A DNA stretch of 64,000 nucleotides, taken from Bradyrhizobium sp. sBnM-33. GTDB taxonomy: Bacteria > Pseudomonadota > Alphaproteobacteria > Rhizobiales > Xanthobacteraceae. The stretch covers positions 1,922,001 to 1,986,000 of the forward strand of contig NZ_CP136624.1 in assembly GCF_032917945.1 (NCBI RefSeq), given 5' to 3'. The notes under the pieces are model-generated. The model saw only the letters and a list, made by a program, of their open reading frames with translations. It was not told the DNA's origin and searched no databases. The position numbers and the translations under genes were made by a program. Shown piece after piece: positions 17,721-26,987 of this stretch (its first letter is position 1; every line of letters begins with the position of its first letter).

Positions 17721-18913
17721 CCGGCATTGCACTCGCAGAGGATCACGACGGCACCGAAGCGATCGAGGCCGTATGCTTCATTCCGCTGTCCGATCCCGAT
17801 ATCACCTCCGCCGAGCTCTCTGCCGTGGAAGCGCTGCTATGTTCGCCGCGAATCTCCAATGGGCCGATCACTGACGCCTTCGAGAAAGCCTTTGCCGCCT
17901 ATCTTGGCCGCAAATATGCCGTTGCCGTCCCCAGCGGCACGATCGGGCTTCTGCTTGCGCTAAAAGCGCTAGGCATCGGGCCCGGGCAGGAGGTGATCGC
18001 CTCGCCTTATTCGTTTCGCGAGACGGTGCATGCTATCAGTCTCGTGGGCGCGAGGGCCGTATTTGCCGACGTCGACTATTGGTCGGGAGCCTTGGCTCCG
18101 GCGAAGGTCGAAGAGCGTGTCACGGCCAACACGCGGGCGATTATTGGTGGCAACCCCAATGGCCATCCGGCGCCATGGTCGGAGCTGCGCGCGATCGCGC
18201 AGCGCCATCAGCTGCCGCTCCTGGAGGATTCGACCGAAGCGATCGGATCGCGATACAAGGGCGAACTCGTCGGCCGCTTTGGCGATATCGCCGTGTTCGA
18301 CTTCGCTCAGCCACTGGCCCTGACCTGCGGCGAAGGCGGCATGGTGGTGACCGACGACATCGACTTGGCCGGCGGCTTGCGTCGCCATCGCGCACATCGG
18401 CTGGATGAGCGCTCCTCCGTTGTCGTCAGCAGCGCAGCGCCCCACCAGGCCGGCATGAGCGATCTCACAGCCGCGCTGGGCCTTGCGCAGCTAAGGCGCC
18501 TCGACGAAATCCTGGAGCGACGCCGGCTCGCCGAACAGCTCTACAATGCGCATATGCAATCCTTCGAAGGTATCAAGCCGCCCTATGTGGCTCCCGAAGC
18601 GACCGAGGTGAACTGGTTCCTCTATCTCGTCCATCTCGGGACGCGCTTCACGCGCTCCAGCCGCGATGCCATCGTCGATGACCTGCGCATCGAGCAGGTC
18701 GAGGCCGCCTCCTATTGCCACCCGTTGCATTTGCAGCGGCACTATTTCGAACGCGGCTATCGGCATGGCGATTTCCTGGTCACGGAAAAGATCGCCGATC
18801 GAGCCTTGGCACTGCCGTTTCACACCCACCTCACCGATGACCAGATCGAGTTCATCGTGGAGACGATGAAGGATGCGTCAATCAACATCGGCGCTGGCGC
18901 TGCAATTTATTAG
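17717..18913 (+). CDS. DegT/DnrJ/EryC1-fold protein lacking the PLP lysine
   Basis: 398 residues with the fold of sugar aminotransferases: VPSGTIGLLLALKALGIG near 72, the cofactor-ring aspartate in LLEDSTEAIGSRYKG near 171, and the CGEGGMVV loop near 204. The position that normally holds the Schiff-base lysine (five residues before GEGG) is leucine 200 in FDFAQPLALTCGEGG. A normal aminotransferase reaction is therefore unlikely. It starts with an overlapping GTG at 17717 at the end of the nifB-nifZ operon. Role in nitrogen fixation unknown. Confidence 0.85.
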   Translation: MTGIALAEDHDGTEAIEAVCFIPLSDPDITSAELSAVEALLCSPRISNGPITDAFEKAFAAYLGRKYAVAVPSGTIGLLLALKALGIGPGQEVIASPYSFRETVHAISLVGARAVFADVDYWSGALAPAKVEERVTANTRAIIGGNPNGHPAPWSELRAIAQRHQLPLLEDSTEAIGSRYKGELVGRFGDIAVFDFAQPLALTCGEGGMVVTDDIDLAGGLRRHRAHRLDERSSVVVSSAAPHQAGMSDLTAALGLAQLRRLDEILERRRLAEQLYNAHMQSFEGIKPPYVAPEATEVNWFLYLVHLGTRFTRSSRDAIVDDLRIEQVEAASYCHPLHLQRHYFERGYRHGDFLVTEKIADRALALPFHTHLTDDQIEFIVETMKDASINIGAGAAIY

Positions 18914-18953
18914 AGCCGAGGAATCATCAATGGGACGCAAAAGGAGGGCTTGA

Positions 18954-19226
18954 ATGTCGACAGCCACGGCCTCACCATGGGGCAAGATGATCGAGGTCAT
19001 TCAGGCCACATCACTCTTGGCGGTGCTGCAGAACCCGGAGATGGGCAATGCCAAACAAATGCAAGTGCAGACCAAACGCGGATCCTCCGACATTTCGTCC
19101 GGCAAGGCCGCAAGGAACTCTCGAGGGTGGCGCGCAAAGAGAATGAGAAGCTCAATACGATCGGAGGAGGCGCCTCCAAGTTGCGGCTCGCCTGCGAAGT
19201 CAAGTTGCTCCGAACCGGTAGCATGA
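18954..19226 (+). CDS. Unrecognised ORF with strong ribosome site
   Basis: 90 residues from an ATG 8 bp after AAAGGAGGG. The first 40 residues (ASPWGKMIEVIQATSLLAVL) look coding. The second half is Arg/Ser-rich and may be read out of frame after a frameshift, because an overlapping frame continues to 19312. No family recognised. It lies between the DegT-like gene and a Rieske gene, so it may be a decayed nif-cluster gene. Confidence 0.4.
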   Translation: MSTATASPWGKMIEVIQATSLLAVLQNPEMGNAKQMQVQTKRGSSDISSGKAARNSRGWRAKRMRSSIRSEEAPPSCGSPAKSSCSEPVA

Positions 19227-19493
19227 TCATCGAGCTCTTCGGCTTCGGCTCGGGTTTCTTCAAGCTTGGGCGGGAAGGCACATGGATTTCGCAACACGTC
19301 ATTGTTCCCTGAACGAGACAGTGGTGGAGCTTGACGAGCGCCCTCACGCCGCACCAATGGTTAGATTTTTTCAGCGGCCGTCGATGCCCTCCCAGGAGCT
19401 GGCCGGTGGAATTGGCGTGCTTCGGCTGACCCGTGCCGCCGTCGATGCCTTGGCAGGAAAACGCAACGACCGCATGAGAAGGAGCACCGCGAC

Positions 19494-19943
19494 ATGGGCA
19501 GCCAAGAGATCGAGGTGTTCGCCGTCTGTCGCGCCGATGCAATCGAGCGGGGCGGCGCGAAGGGTTTTAGCCTGTCGCGGATCGACGAGAGCGGCGAGAG
19601 CCGGCCGTTTCCGATTGTCGTGGTGCGGACCTTCGGAAACGACTACCACGGCTATGTTAACCGCTGCCCGCATGACGGCGCCTGGCTCAACATCGGCTCC
19701 GGAGAGTTTTTCTCGTCGGACCGCGGCTTTATCAGATGCGGCCGGCACGGTGCGACCTTCGAGATCGATAGCGGGTTTTGCATCGATGGCCCCTGCAGCG
19801 GAAAAGCCCTTGAGCCGGTCGCGCTCGCCATGGTCGATGGCGACGTCTGCCTGTGTGGCGTGAAGCTGGTGGAGGACAACGGGTTTCCCGATCCGTTCGA
19901 GGACGGCGAGGAAACCATGGACATCATGGTCCATCCGGATTAA
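19494..19943 (+). CDS. Rieske-type [2Fe-2S] protein
   Basis: 149 residues with both ligand boxes, CPHDGAWLNIGSGEFF near residue 62 and CGRHGATFEIDSGFC near 83. The N-terminus (EIEVFAVCRADAI) and acidic C-terminus (PFEDGEETMDI) differ from the 8572 copy, so this is a diverged paralog. It is presumed to carry electrons and is the last clear gene of this nif block. Confidence 0.85.
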   Translation: MGSQEIEVFAVCRADAIERGGAKGFSLSRIDESGESRPFPIVVVRTFGNDYHGYVNRCPHDGAWLNIGSGEFFSSDRGFIRCGRHGATFEIDSGFCIDGPCSGKALEPVALAMVDGDVCLCGVKLVEDNGFPDPFEDGEETMDIMVHPD

Positions 19944-20546
19944 CAGGGATGATCGCATGACCGTAGCTCAGGAGTCTTTCGGTAAAGCGCCGTCGTTCTC
20001 ATGAACATTGGCGCAGGCCCGCGCCTTCGCTGCTTTCGAACTCGTGAGAGATCAAGGGCCGGGCACGGCGGCCGAAGTCATCCAGTAGCCCGGCATGTAT
20101 GAATGGTACGGGGACAGTCGAACAGCAAGACGCGCAGCCATTTCGGTGTTCGAGCCGCATTGGCGGCTTTGTGAGGACCGATCGGCCGGTCGACAGCTCT
20201 TGGCACGCATGGATGAATTGCCTGAAGCGGAGATCATTCGCGCCGTGCATCCGGCTGATGTCGGGGGCACCAAGGAGGTGTTCAAGTGCTATCTCGCCGA
20301 GCCAAAAATCTATACTTCCGAGAAGGGCCATGCCAGCGGCCGCGCCAGAGCCATCTAAGTTTTCTCATCGGCGGCGCCGAGCTCGACCCGCTGGCTCGCC
20401 TACATGTGCGGCGTATTGCAGGAGACGATTGCTAACGAAACCGCGCGTGCCGAACTCGACCTTGCGCTGTCAACGCTCGACGGCGCAACCAGGCCGGTAT
20501 GATGAAAGACCGCGGCGCATCCTAAAGAGAAGGTGGCAGCGCTCCC
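19944..20546. other. Decayed or intergenic DNA before the IS1182 element
   Basis: Contains a short peptide frame at 19957 (ending TCATGA) and an 87-residue frame at 20095-20358 (MYEWYGDSRTARR..., EVFKCYLAEPKIY). The latter reads like a coding fragment, but I recognise no family and see no ribosome site. The region is probably a remnant truncated by later insertions. Confidence 0.35.
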
Positions 20547-22006
20547 CTAGGAGCCTGTCCAGTTAGCATCGGGAAGCCGGTTTTATCCGAATGATAGCGG
20601 CTCATGCGGCCCTCGCTAGCTTGACGAGGTTGTGAGCGGTGCAAATCAGGGCCCATTCGGGCTTCACTTTGTCGATGCCGCGCAGCAGGAATTGCCTGAA
20701 CCCTCTTGCCTGTTTGATCTGTCCGAACACGGGTTCGACGATCTGCTTGCGCAAGCGGTAGCGACTTCGGTAGCCGGCGCGCTTGAGCTTGGTGCTCATC
20801 CTGGCGATCAGCGAGCCGGCTCTTGAAGGCTTTTCCGCGGTGGCGGACTTGGTGCCGTGCTTCTGCCTTCCGGTGGCGATGTAGCCCTCGATGCGCCGCC
20901 GTTTGATCGTGCGAAGATTGGCGGCGGAGCAGTAGCCGGCGTCGGCCGACACTTCGTCGGGATTGGTCCCCAGATTGGCCCTGATCCCGTCGAGCAACGG
21001 CGCCAGTTGCGCCTGATCGCTCGAGGAACTGGTCAGCGTCTGCGCCACGATGATCTGATGGGCACCATCGACCGCGGCCTGGGTGTTGTAGCCCTGGATG
21101 TAACCGTCCTTGGTCTTCAAGATGCGGCTTTCCGGGTCGGTGAAATTGCGTTGCGCCTTGCCGTCGGGCTCCGTGTTCGGCGGCGCGGACGTCTTGCCGT
21201 TCTTTTTGCCGCCTTCGGCGATCCGGCGCTCCTCGGCTTCGGCCCGCGCCTTGCGCTCCGCCTCGGCTGCGGCCTTGGCTTCGGCCTCCAGCGCGGCCTT
21301 GGCCTCGCGGATCTTCTCAAGCCGCTTCTGCTTGTCGGCCACCCAATCGGGCATCTCGTCGCCGCGCTTGTCGCCGTAGAGCTTATCCTCCTGCGCATCG
21401 GCGGCCTCCGCCGCCTTGAGCCAGCGGTCGACCTCCGCTGCAAGCTCCGCTTCCCGCTTCTTCATGCGATCATAGCTCATCGCCTTGTGCTTGGACGCGT
21501 TCGCCTTGATCTTGGTGCCGTCGAGCGCAACGTGCCCGAGCTTCACCAACCCGGCCTTCTCGGCGAGCTTCAACACCTGCACGAACAGGTCGGCCAGCGC
21601 CTTCAGGTGCCGCCGCCGGAACTCTGAGATCGTGCGGAAGTCCGGCGCATCGCCCGCCACGATCATCATGAAATCCGCCCGCTCCACCGCCGCCCTGGCG
21701 ATCCGCCGCGACGAGTAGATACCGCTCGCATAGCCGTGCAGAAGCAGCGCCGTCATCATCCGCGGATCGAACGGCGGCTGACCCAGCCCGCTCCGGTAGC
21801 TGCCTAGGATCGCCGATAGATCAAGGCTTTCCTTGACCAGCGACACGATCAACCGCGAAACGTGGTCCCTCGGCACATAATCCTGCACGCTCGGCGGCAG
21901 AAGCTGGGTCTCGTCGATCTTCCAGGGGCGAAATTCCTTGCTCATGGCCACGCAAGGAATCAGACTCGCACCCTCTTGACCAGTCACTACTCAGACAGGC
22001 TCCTAG
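20547..22006 (-). mobile_element. IS1182-family insertion sequence, complete
   Basis: Terminal inverted repeats CTAGGAGCCTGTC (20547-20559) and GACAGGCTCCTAG (21994-22006) bound one intact transposase gene. The outermost CTAG on each side may be a palindromic target duplication. The right end abuts the IS701 element at 22007 directly. A defective copy is at 1-1103. Confidence 0.92.
20602..21945 (-). CDS. IS1182-family transposase
   Basis: About 447 residues from MSKEFRPWKIDETQLLPP; upstream in-frame codons extend into the terminal repeat and are disregarded. The DUF772-type N-terminus (RDHVSRLIVSLVKESLDLSA), an Ala/Glu/Lys-rich coiled region (about residues 180-260) and the C-terminal DDE part (ALDGTKIKANAS, SADAGYCSAANL, VEPVFGQIKQARG) are intact. 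Confidence 0.92.
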   Translation of the reverse strand: MSKEFRPWKIDETQLLPPSVQDYVPRDHVSRLIVSLVKESLDLSAILGSYRSGLGQPPFDPRMMTALLLHGYASGIYSSRRIARAAVERADFMMIVAGDAPDFRTISEFRRRHLKALADLFVQVLKLAEKAGLVKLGHVALDGTKIKANASKHKAMSYDRMKKREAELAAEVDRWLKAAEAADAQEDKLYGDKRGDEMPDWVADKQKRLEKIREAKAALEAEAKAAAEAERKARAEAEERRIAEGGKKNGKTSAPPNTEPDGKAQRNFTDPESRILKTKDGYIQGYNTQAAVDGAHQIIVAQTLTSSSSDQAQLAPLLDGIRANLGTNPDEVSADAGYCSAANLRTIKRRRIEGYIATGRQKHGTKSATAEKPSRAGSLIARMSTKLKRAGYRSRYRLRKQIVEPVFGQIKQARGFRQFLLRGIDKVKPEWALICTAHNLVKLARAA

Positions 22007-23456
22007 CTAGCACTACTTTGGCACTTTAGTCGTCGCGATATCTGCAAGGAACATGTCGCAGTGAGGACATTGTCGGGGTGGAGGTCGTGCGAAGAGGTCG
22101 AGGATGGCTTGCCTGATGGCCGGCATGCTTGGTTGTGGTGGCGGTCCTGAGATTCTTTTTTTTCCGTCCCGCTGCTTTGAGGCGGCGGGATTGGAGGAAG
22201 GCGTAGGCGATCATCGTCATCAACGCGTGTCGATGTAATCCCGTCCAGGATCTACCTTCGAAGTGGTCGAGCCCAAGCTCCTCCTTGAGCTGCTGGTGGG
22301 CCTGTTCACAGACCCACCTGGCCTTGATCGTGGCAGCGAGCGTCTTGATGGTGGCATCGGCCGGCAGGTTCGACACATAGTATTTTTGCTCCCCGGTCGA
22401 CCGCCGCTCGCCGACGAGCCAGACCTCGTCGCCAGGCATGCACTGCATACGGTTATTGATCATCCGGTGCTTATGGCCATCCGCAACGCGGACACGGCGG
22501 GCCGTGAAGAGACATGTCAGCCGACCTTTGGTGCCCCGCCGCCAGCTGACCCTTTGCCATTTGCCTTTGGCCAATAACGCTTCAGCAGAGACCGGTGGCT
22601 GATCAGGGATGTGGTATTTGCGGGGCTTTCCGGTCTTCGCGATGGGGAAGATCAGGGCAATGTCGGCGGGATAGACGTTCTGGCGCCGCGACAGACCCAC
22701 CGCCCACAGCAGACCGCGCTCGCTCAAAGCCTGACGGAAAGGCCCGCTGGAGCCGTACCCTGAATCGGCAAGCACACAGCCGAAACGCACACCGGAGGCG
22801 ATGACGCGGTCGATCTCCTCGATCGCAATCTCCGGCTTTGTCAGAGCAGTCTGTCTATCCTTCGGCACACCCGCCCGCGCCATGCGCTCAGGATCATTTG
22901 TCCAGTTCTCGGGCAGGAACAGCCGCAGGCCCACCATCACCGGCACTTCCCGCGACGCCAACGTTAGCGAGACTAGCGACTGACAGTTAGCAGTCTTTCC
23001 GAGCGACGAGGCATATTGTGGCGCGACGCCAATCGAGTGACGTCCCTTCTTGGGCAACGCCGTATCATCGATGACAAGAAAACCCGCATCATCGCCAACC
23101 AATCTGTCTGCCTCCTTCAGCAGGGCAGCCTCGAGTGGAGCACTGTCCCAAACTCCGGCAGCGACGAAATGATGGAGCTGATCGTAACCGACCCCACTGG
23201 CGCGTGCCGCCATCGGTTGAACGCTCTTGCGGTCTCCTGGACCAATCAAACCCGCGACGTAGAGAGGGCACATCCGGGCCCGCGTCTTGTGCCCTAGCGC
23301 CGCGACAAACGGCGCAAGCCAGCGATCGAGATCGGCTTGCCAGTCCACGTCCATAGATCGGCCCTCCATAAGCCGACCTCTCATGAATCATTGAAAACCT
23401 GATTCGGGAATCCTGTTGCGACGATCAATCCAATAAATCTGCCAAAGTAGTGCTAG
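22007..23456 (-). mobile_element. IS701-family insertion sequence (copy 1)
   Basis: A 1442-bp element (22011-23452) flanked by CTAG on both sides (22007-22010, 23453-23456), matching the YTAR 4-bp duplication of the family. Inverted repeat CACTACTTTGGCA. An inverted copy with an identical protein and identical length is at 51164-52613. It sits exactly between the IS1182 and IS630 elements. Confidence 0.93.
22026..23384 (-). CDS. IS701-family transposase (copy 1)
   Basis: 452 residues if read from 23384; MDVDWQADLDRWL at 23354 is the more family-like start. Typical blocks are VIDDTALPKKGRHSIGVA, VLADSGYGSSGPFRQAL and CEQAHQQLKEELGLDHFEGRS. Protein identical to the copy at 51236, so the duplication is very recent. 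Confidence 0.92.
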   Translation of the reverse strand: MRGRLMEGRSMDVDWQADLDRWLAPFVAALGHKTRARMCPLYVAGLIGPGDRKSVQPMAARASGVGYDQLHHFVAAGVWDSAPLEAALLKEADRLVGDDAGFLVIDDTALPKKGRHSIGVAPQYASSLGKTANCQSLVSLTLASREVPVMVGLRLFLPENWTNDPERMARAGVPKDRQTALTKPEIAIEEIDRVIASGVRFGCVLADSGYGSSGPFRQALSERGLLWAVGLSRRQNVYPADIALIFPIAKTGKPRKYHIPDQPPVSAEALLAKGKWQRVSWRRGTKGRLTCLFTARRVRVADGHKHRMINNRMQCMPGDEVWLVGERRSTGEQKYYVSNLPADATIKTLAATIKARWVCEQAHQQLKEELGLDHFEGRSWTGLHRHALMTMIAYAFLQSRRLKAAGRKKKNLRTATTTKHAGHQASHPRPLRTTSTPTMSSLRHVPCRYRDD

Positions 23457-24615
23457 TGTTCTGACTCATTCATTTGCATCCCGCTTTTGCGATGGCGAGC
23501 GCTTTTTTGGCTCGGCGGTGCTTTGCGAGGATGGATTTGGCGCTGGCGGTCCACCTGAAGGGCTATGGGTTTTGGTTTCGATGCTCGATCCACTCGGCAA
23601 TCGCGGTCTTGAGTTCGGTGACGTCGTTGAAGGTTCCTCGCCGGATGCGCTGGCGAGTGATTTCGGCGAAGAGCCGCTCGACGAGGTTGAGCCAGGAACA
23701 GGATGTCGGCGTGAAGTGCAGCGTGAAGCGTTTGTGTCGCGCCAACCAGCGCTTCACGGCCGGCGTCTTGTGGGTGGCATAGTTGTCGAGGATCAGATGC
23801 AGATTGAGATGTGCGGGCGTCTCGCGGTCGATTGTTTTCAGAAGCGACAGGAACTCGTCTGCCCGATGGCGTGCCAGACATTCGCCGATGACGGTACCGG
23901 CCGCCACATCGAGCGCGGCGAAGAGTGTTGTGGTGCCGTTGCGCTTGTAATCATGGGTCATCGTGCCGGCACGGCCCTTTTTCAAGGGCAAACCCGGCTG
24001 CGTGCGGTCGAGTGCCTGGATTTGACTCTTTTCATCGACGGAAAGCACCAGCGCCTTCTCCGGCGGATCGACGTAAAGGCCGACGATGTCCTCGACCTTC
24101 GCGATGAAGTCGGGATCGTTGGAGATCTTGAAGCTGCGCAGGAGATGCGGCCTGAGGCCGTGTTCGGCCCAGATGCGCTGCACGCTCGTGTGGCTGATGC
24201 CCATTTCTTCCGCCATCGACCGCACGCTCCAGTGCGTGGCATTAGCCGGACGCTCCTTCACGGTCTTCTCGACGACATTGAGCTTCATGGCAGCGCTGAG
24301 CGGCTTTCGGCCAGGCGGCTTGGAGCGGCCTTTGATCAGACCATCGACGCCGGCCTCGACAAAATAGTCCTGCCAGCGCCAGACGGAGGTCTTCGAAACC
24401 CCAACCTCACGCATAATCGCCACGACGCCATGACCGGCCGCCGTCATCAGCACGATCCTCGCTCGCTTGGCGATCTTCTGAGCCGTGTTTCCATCGGTGA
24501 GCAATTGCTCCAGTTCCCTGCGAGCCTTGCGATCAAGTACAATCAAGTCGTTTCCCATGCCGCGACTGAATCATGTTCGCGACAAGTTGGGATTCAAATG
24601 TCAGTGACAGAACTA
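23454..24615 (-). mobile_element. IS630-family element (a)
   Basis: Ends GTTCTG...CATTTGCATCCC on the left and GGGATTCAAATG...CAGAAC on the right, with TA at 23454-23455 and 24614-24615 as expected of the family. The left TA is part of the CTAG into which IS701 inserted. Confidence 0.8.
23563..24558 (-). CDS. IS630-family transposase, C-terminal nonsense codon
   Basis: 331 residues: HTH (TAQKIAKRARIVL, VSKTSVWRWQDYF), then a DDE core (VLSVDEKSQIQALDR, LHLILDNYATHK, TSCSWLNLVERLFAEI). Reading stops at HRNQNP, but the same frame continues past the TAG as PFRWTASAKSILAKH and another 20 residues, so the family C-terminus has been lost through one Lys-to-stop change. All catalytic acids remain. 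Confidence 0.85.
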   Translation of the reverse strand: MGNDLIVLDRKARRELEQLLTDGNTAQKIAKRARIVLMTAAGHGVVAIMREVGVSKTSVWRWQDYFVEAGVDGLIKGRSKPPGRKPLSAAMKLNVVEKTVKERPANATHWSVRSMAEEMGISHTSVQRIWAEHGLRPHLLRSFKISNDPDFIAKVEDIVGLYVDPPEKALVLSVDEKSQIQALDRTQPGLPLKKGRAGTMTHDYKRNGTTTLFAALDVAAGTVIGECLARHRADEFLSLLKTIDRETPAHLNLHLILDNYATHKTPAVKRWLARHKRFTLHFTPTSCSWLNLVERLFAEITRQRIRRGTFNDVTELKTAIAEWIEHRNQNP

Positions 24616-24725
24616 CGCTGATCGAAGCCTGGGCTTCACAGAAGAGCTTTCGCCCCAAGGATGGCAGCGGCGACGATGATAACGGCGCCAATTTCCACGC
24701 CACCATGGAGAACCGGCATGGGCTG
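24616..24725 (+). pseudogene. IS5-type transposase fragment
   Basis: LIEAWASQKSFRPKDGSG and ATMENRHGLAVAG are conserved IS5-type blocks that are normally about 50 residues apart. Here they are joined after an internal deletion. Only about 110 bp survive, directly beside the IS630 end. Confidence 0.65.
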
Positions 24726-25031
24726 GCGGTGGCCGGCAGGGTACGCCGCCAATGGCACCGCCGATCATGTCGCCAATCTTCCCGCTATCAAAGCCGTACC
24801 CGCCGCCCGGGGCCCTCACGAGCGTGATGACGCAGTTGATCCTCGACCATGCAGCGTTGGCAGCGATGCCGCCTGCGAAAGCGTAATGGCGGCCAATGGC
24901 AAAGTTCAGAGGGCTATTTTGTCCTCCTTGTCGGAGATGCACCCTCGACCGAGGGCTGGTTTGAGCGCTGCGAGTTGATCGTGCGGATATCCTGGCGGCA
25001 CGCGGAGCGATTGCGGCATTTTAGCGAGGCT
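24726..25031. other. No gene recognised
   Basis: About 300 bp between the IS5 fragment and the small minus-strand gene. A Gly-rich minus-strand frame (KIGDMIGGAIGGVP) hints at a decayed membrane peptide but is too weak to call. Confidence 0.35.
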
Positions 25032-25307
25032 TCAACTTTGCTGGGAAGTGGAATCAGTGTCGTCCTTCAGGTAATTCAGCATAGTGTTGCAGGCGTCCTC
25101 GGCCTCAGCGAAACTTTGGAGGGGCAAGCCGAGAACCCTGATCGCGCCACGGCCCTGGTGAAGCGGACGCCACGACGCGACGTAGCCCAACCTTCCGCGA
25201 AAGCCAGGACCGGTTGGGCTCTGGAAGCTGATCACGAACGAATAGTGGTCGCTGCTTGCGCTCCATATCTCCATGTCTTCGACGGCACGATGGAATTGCA
25301 GGGGCAT
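25032..25307 (-). CDS. Hypothetical protein, small
   Basis: 91 residues from MPLQFHRAVEDMEIW. Compact basic protein with FVISFQSPTGPGF, YVASWRPLHQGRGAIRV and a helical AEAEDACNTMLNYL C-terminus. The pattern looks coding and similar small proteins seem common in Bradyrhizobium, but I know no function. Codons upstream of the chosen ATG overlap the C48 remnant and are not convincing. Confidence 0.55.
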   Translation of the reverse strand: MPLQFHRAVEDMEIWSASSDHYSFVISFQSPTGPGFRGRLGYVASWRPLHQGRGAIRVLGLPLQSFAEAEDACNTMLNYLKDDTDSTSQQS

Positions 25308-25380
25308 CAGGGTCCGTTCGCTGGGCCGGCCCGAGAACCAAACTGCTGGGGGCCGGCGCCGGGCAGGGTCAATACAGCGC

Positions 25381-25757
25381 GATAGGAATGGTAACGATAC
25401 AGCCGACTTCCTGTTCTTGCTGGTGAACGATGCCAGCGCTACGGACATCATTCGCCGCGGCTCCCATTGGTCGTTGCTGCTGGTGGACCGCCGCGATCGC
25501 GAAAGGCCGGTTGCCTACCACTACGACCCGCCCGGGGACACAATGACAGACCTGCAGCAATGCTCGCAGCACGGGTGGGAGCCAACCTGCAAGACGCCCC
25601 CATAAGCCAGCAGAGGAACGGCTATGATTGCGGCGTCTTCGTGGTGGACGGTACGCGGGCGCTGGTTAGGCGATTGGCGGGAAGACGGCAGGCAGACCTG
25701 AACCTCGAGAACCTCGTCGTCGATCGGCAGGCACTGCAGAGCCGACTGAGGGGCTGA
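25381..25757 (+). pseudogene. C48 (Ulp1/XopD/NopD-like) SUMO-protease effector, remnant
   Basis: The frame around 25400 reads FLFLLVNDASATDIIRRG, then SHWSLLLVDRRDRERPVAY with the catalytic His. Around 25555 it shifts to VGANLQDAPISQQRNGYDCGVFVVDGTRA, which has the catalytic Cys motif YDCGVFV. These are the C48 peptidase signatures of rhizobial and Xanthomonas type III effectors that cleave plant SUMO. The N-terminal secretion region is missing and the frame is broken, so it is a dead fragment. No tts box seen. Confidence 0.7.
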
Positions 25758-25799
25758 TGCCGGCTTCGACTGATAGGGCGCGCCGAGCTGGACTCGTTC

Positions 25800-26581
25800 T
25801 TGCGGTAGGGTCGGCAACGCGTGAACACAATGTTCGCCTGCTCACAATACGCTTTCAGCGTTTCGTTTATGAACACGGTATCATTGTCAGCATCGATGCC
25901 CTGCAACGAGAACGGCAGCTGTCGGCGAAGTTCTGTCAACACGGTGCTCAGGAGCGTTTGCTCGCGCACCAGCAACGGCGCACACTCCGTCCAACCGGTC
26001 GCAATATCCGTGAGCACCAGCGTCTGGATAAAACTGCCGCGCCCCGAGGGCCCGCTGTGGGCGACCAGATCGGCTTCGACAAAGCCCAGCGCCGGATCCT
26101 TCCAGTCGGCGGACGACCGTACCGGGATGCTCCGTCGCAATGCGCTCGCCACCGGCCGGCGCCGCTGGCGTGCACCCTCCTGTCGGATCTTCCCCAGCGC
26201 CCGATCGATCGTCGACGCGCTCGCCGCCAGCAGCTTCGCGCGGATTTCAGGCGCCAGGCCCATGTGGCCGTTCCGTTCCATCGACTCGATCAGGAGCAGC
26301 AGCAGCGCTTTCAGTCTCTTGCTGCAAATCCGGTCCGATGCCTCCCAAAGAACTACCAGCGCATTTCGTTCAGCTTCCTCGTAAATCCGCCGACGGGTGC
26401 GCCGAACCCGGGATTTCTCCATATCGCCTCGGAGCAGGCGCATCGAATGCTTTCGATGGAAGCCCGTCACCACCACAAACTCGTTGAGAATTCGCGCCTT
26501 CTCCGCGCGGCTCGCCTCTCTGTAGCGCTGCCCCACAGCGGCCGTCAGCTCTCTTCGAGTCGCCATGCTCAGTTGCCTCAT
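25800..26581 (-). pseudogene. ISNCY/IS1202-like transposase, 3'-truncated
   Basis: From MRQLSMATRRELTAAVGQ the product has the HTH region (VVTGFHRKHSMRLLRG) and the start of an rve core (ALGFVEADLVAHSG, LVLTDIATGWTE). Homology ends at TRCRPYRKN, just before the final catalytic glutamate, where the frame runs into the C48 effector remnant. The shared terminal-like sequence TTCCCATCCAGATTG also occurs near 37257, inside the IS1 pseudogene. Confidence 0.7.
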
Positions 26582-26786
26582 TATCGCCCCCAGTCCCATC
26601 TCACTGGGGAGCAAATTACGTGAGGCAACGGCCTAGCATTCAGGAACATTTCAGGCGACGCAATGCGGCTTCCCATCCAGATTGATTGTCGCGCTATAGA
26701 ATTGTGGGCTATTTCACAATGCTGATATTTGAAGTGGGGTAGATAAGCGTTCGCCAAGGGCCAAATATCGATTTGGGGGGCAGCAG

Positions 26787-26987
26787 ATGGAACGCAAGCT
26801 ATCATCATTGGAGCAACAGGCTGCCGACGCTCTCCGTCGTGCAAGAAGCTTACCTATTGGTGCGGACCGCAACGACCTACGGCAACTTGCCCGAGGGCTT
26901 CTGTGGCTGCACCGCAACGGCATGGATGCGTTGATGAACGAACGTAGTAGCAATTGGTTAGAGAAGCCGGTGCTAACTGCCGCCTGA
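26787..26987 (+). CDS. Small conserved hypothetical protein
   Basis: 66 residues: MERKLSSLEQQAADALRRA, then PIGADRNDLRQLARGLLWLH. A helical, charge-patterned peptide of a type frequent in Bradyrhizobium genomes; function unknown. Confidence 0.55.
   Translation: MERKLSSLEQQAADALRRARSLPIGADRNDLRQLARGLLWLHRNGMDALMNERSSNWLEKPVLTAA

Noticed and set aside
19395..19420. TTGGCGTGCTTCGGC resembling a -24/-12 element before the second Rieske gene
   Set aside because: GG and GC are 11 rather than 12 bases apart and the TTGC box is absent.
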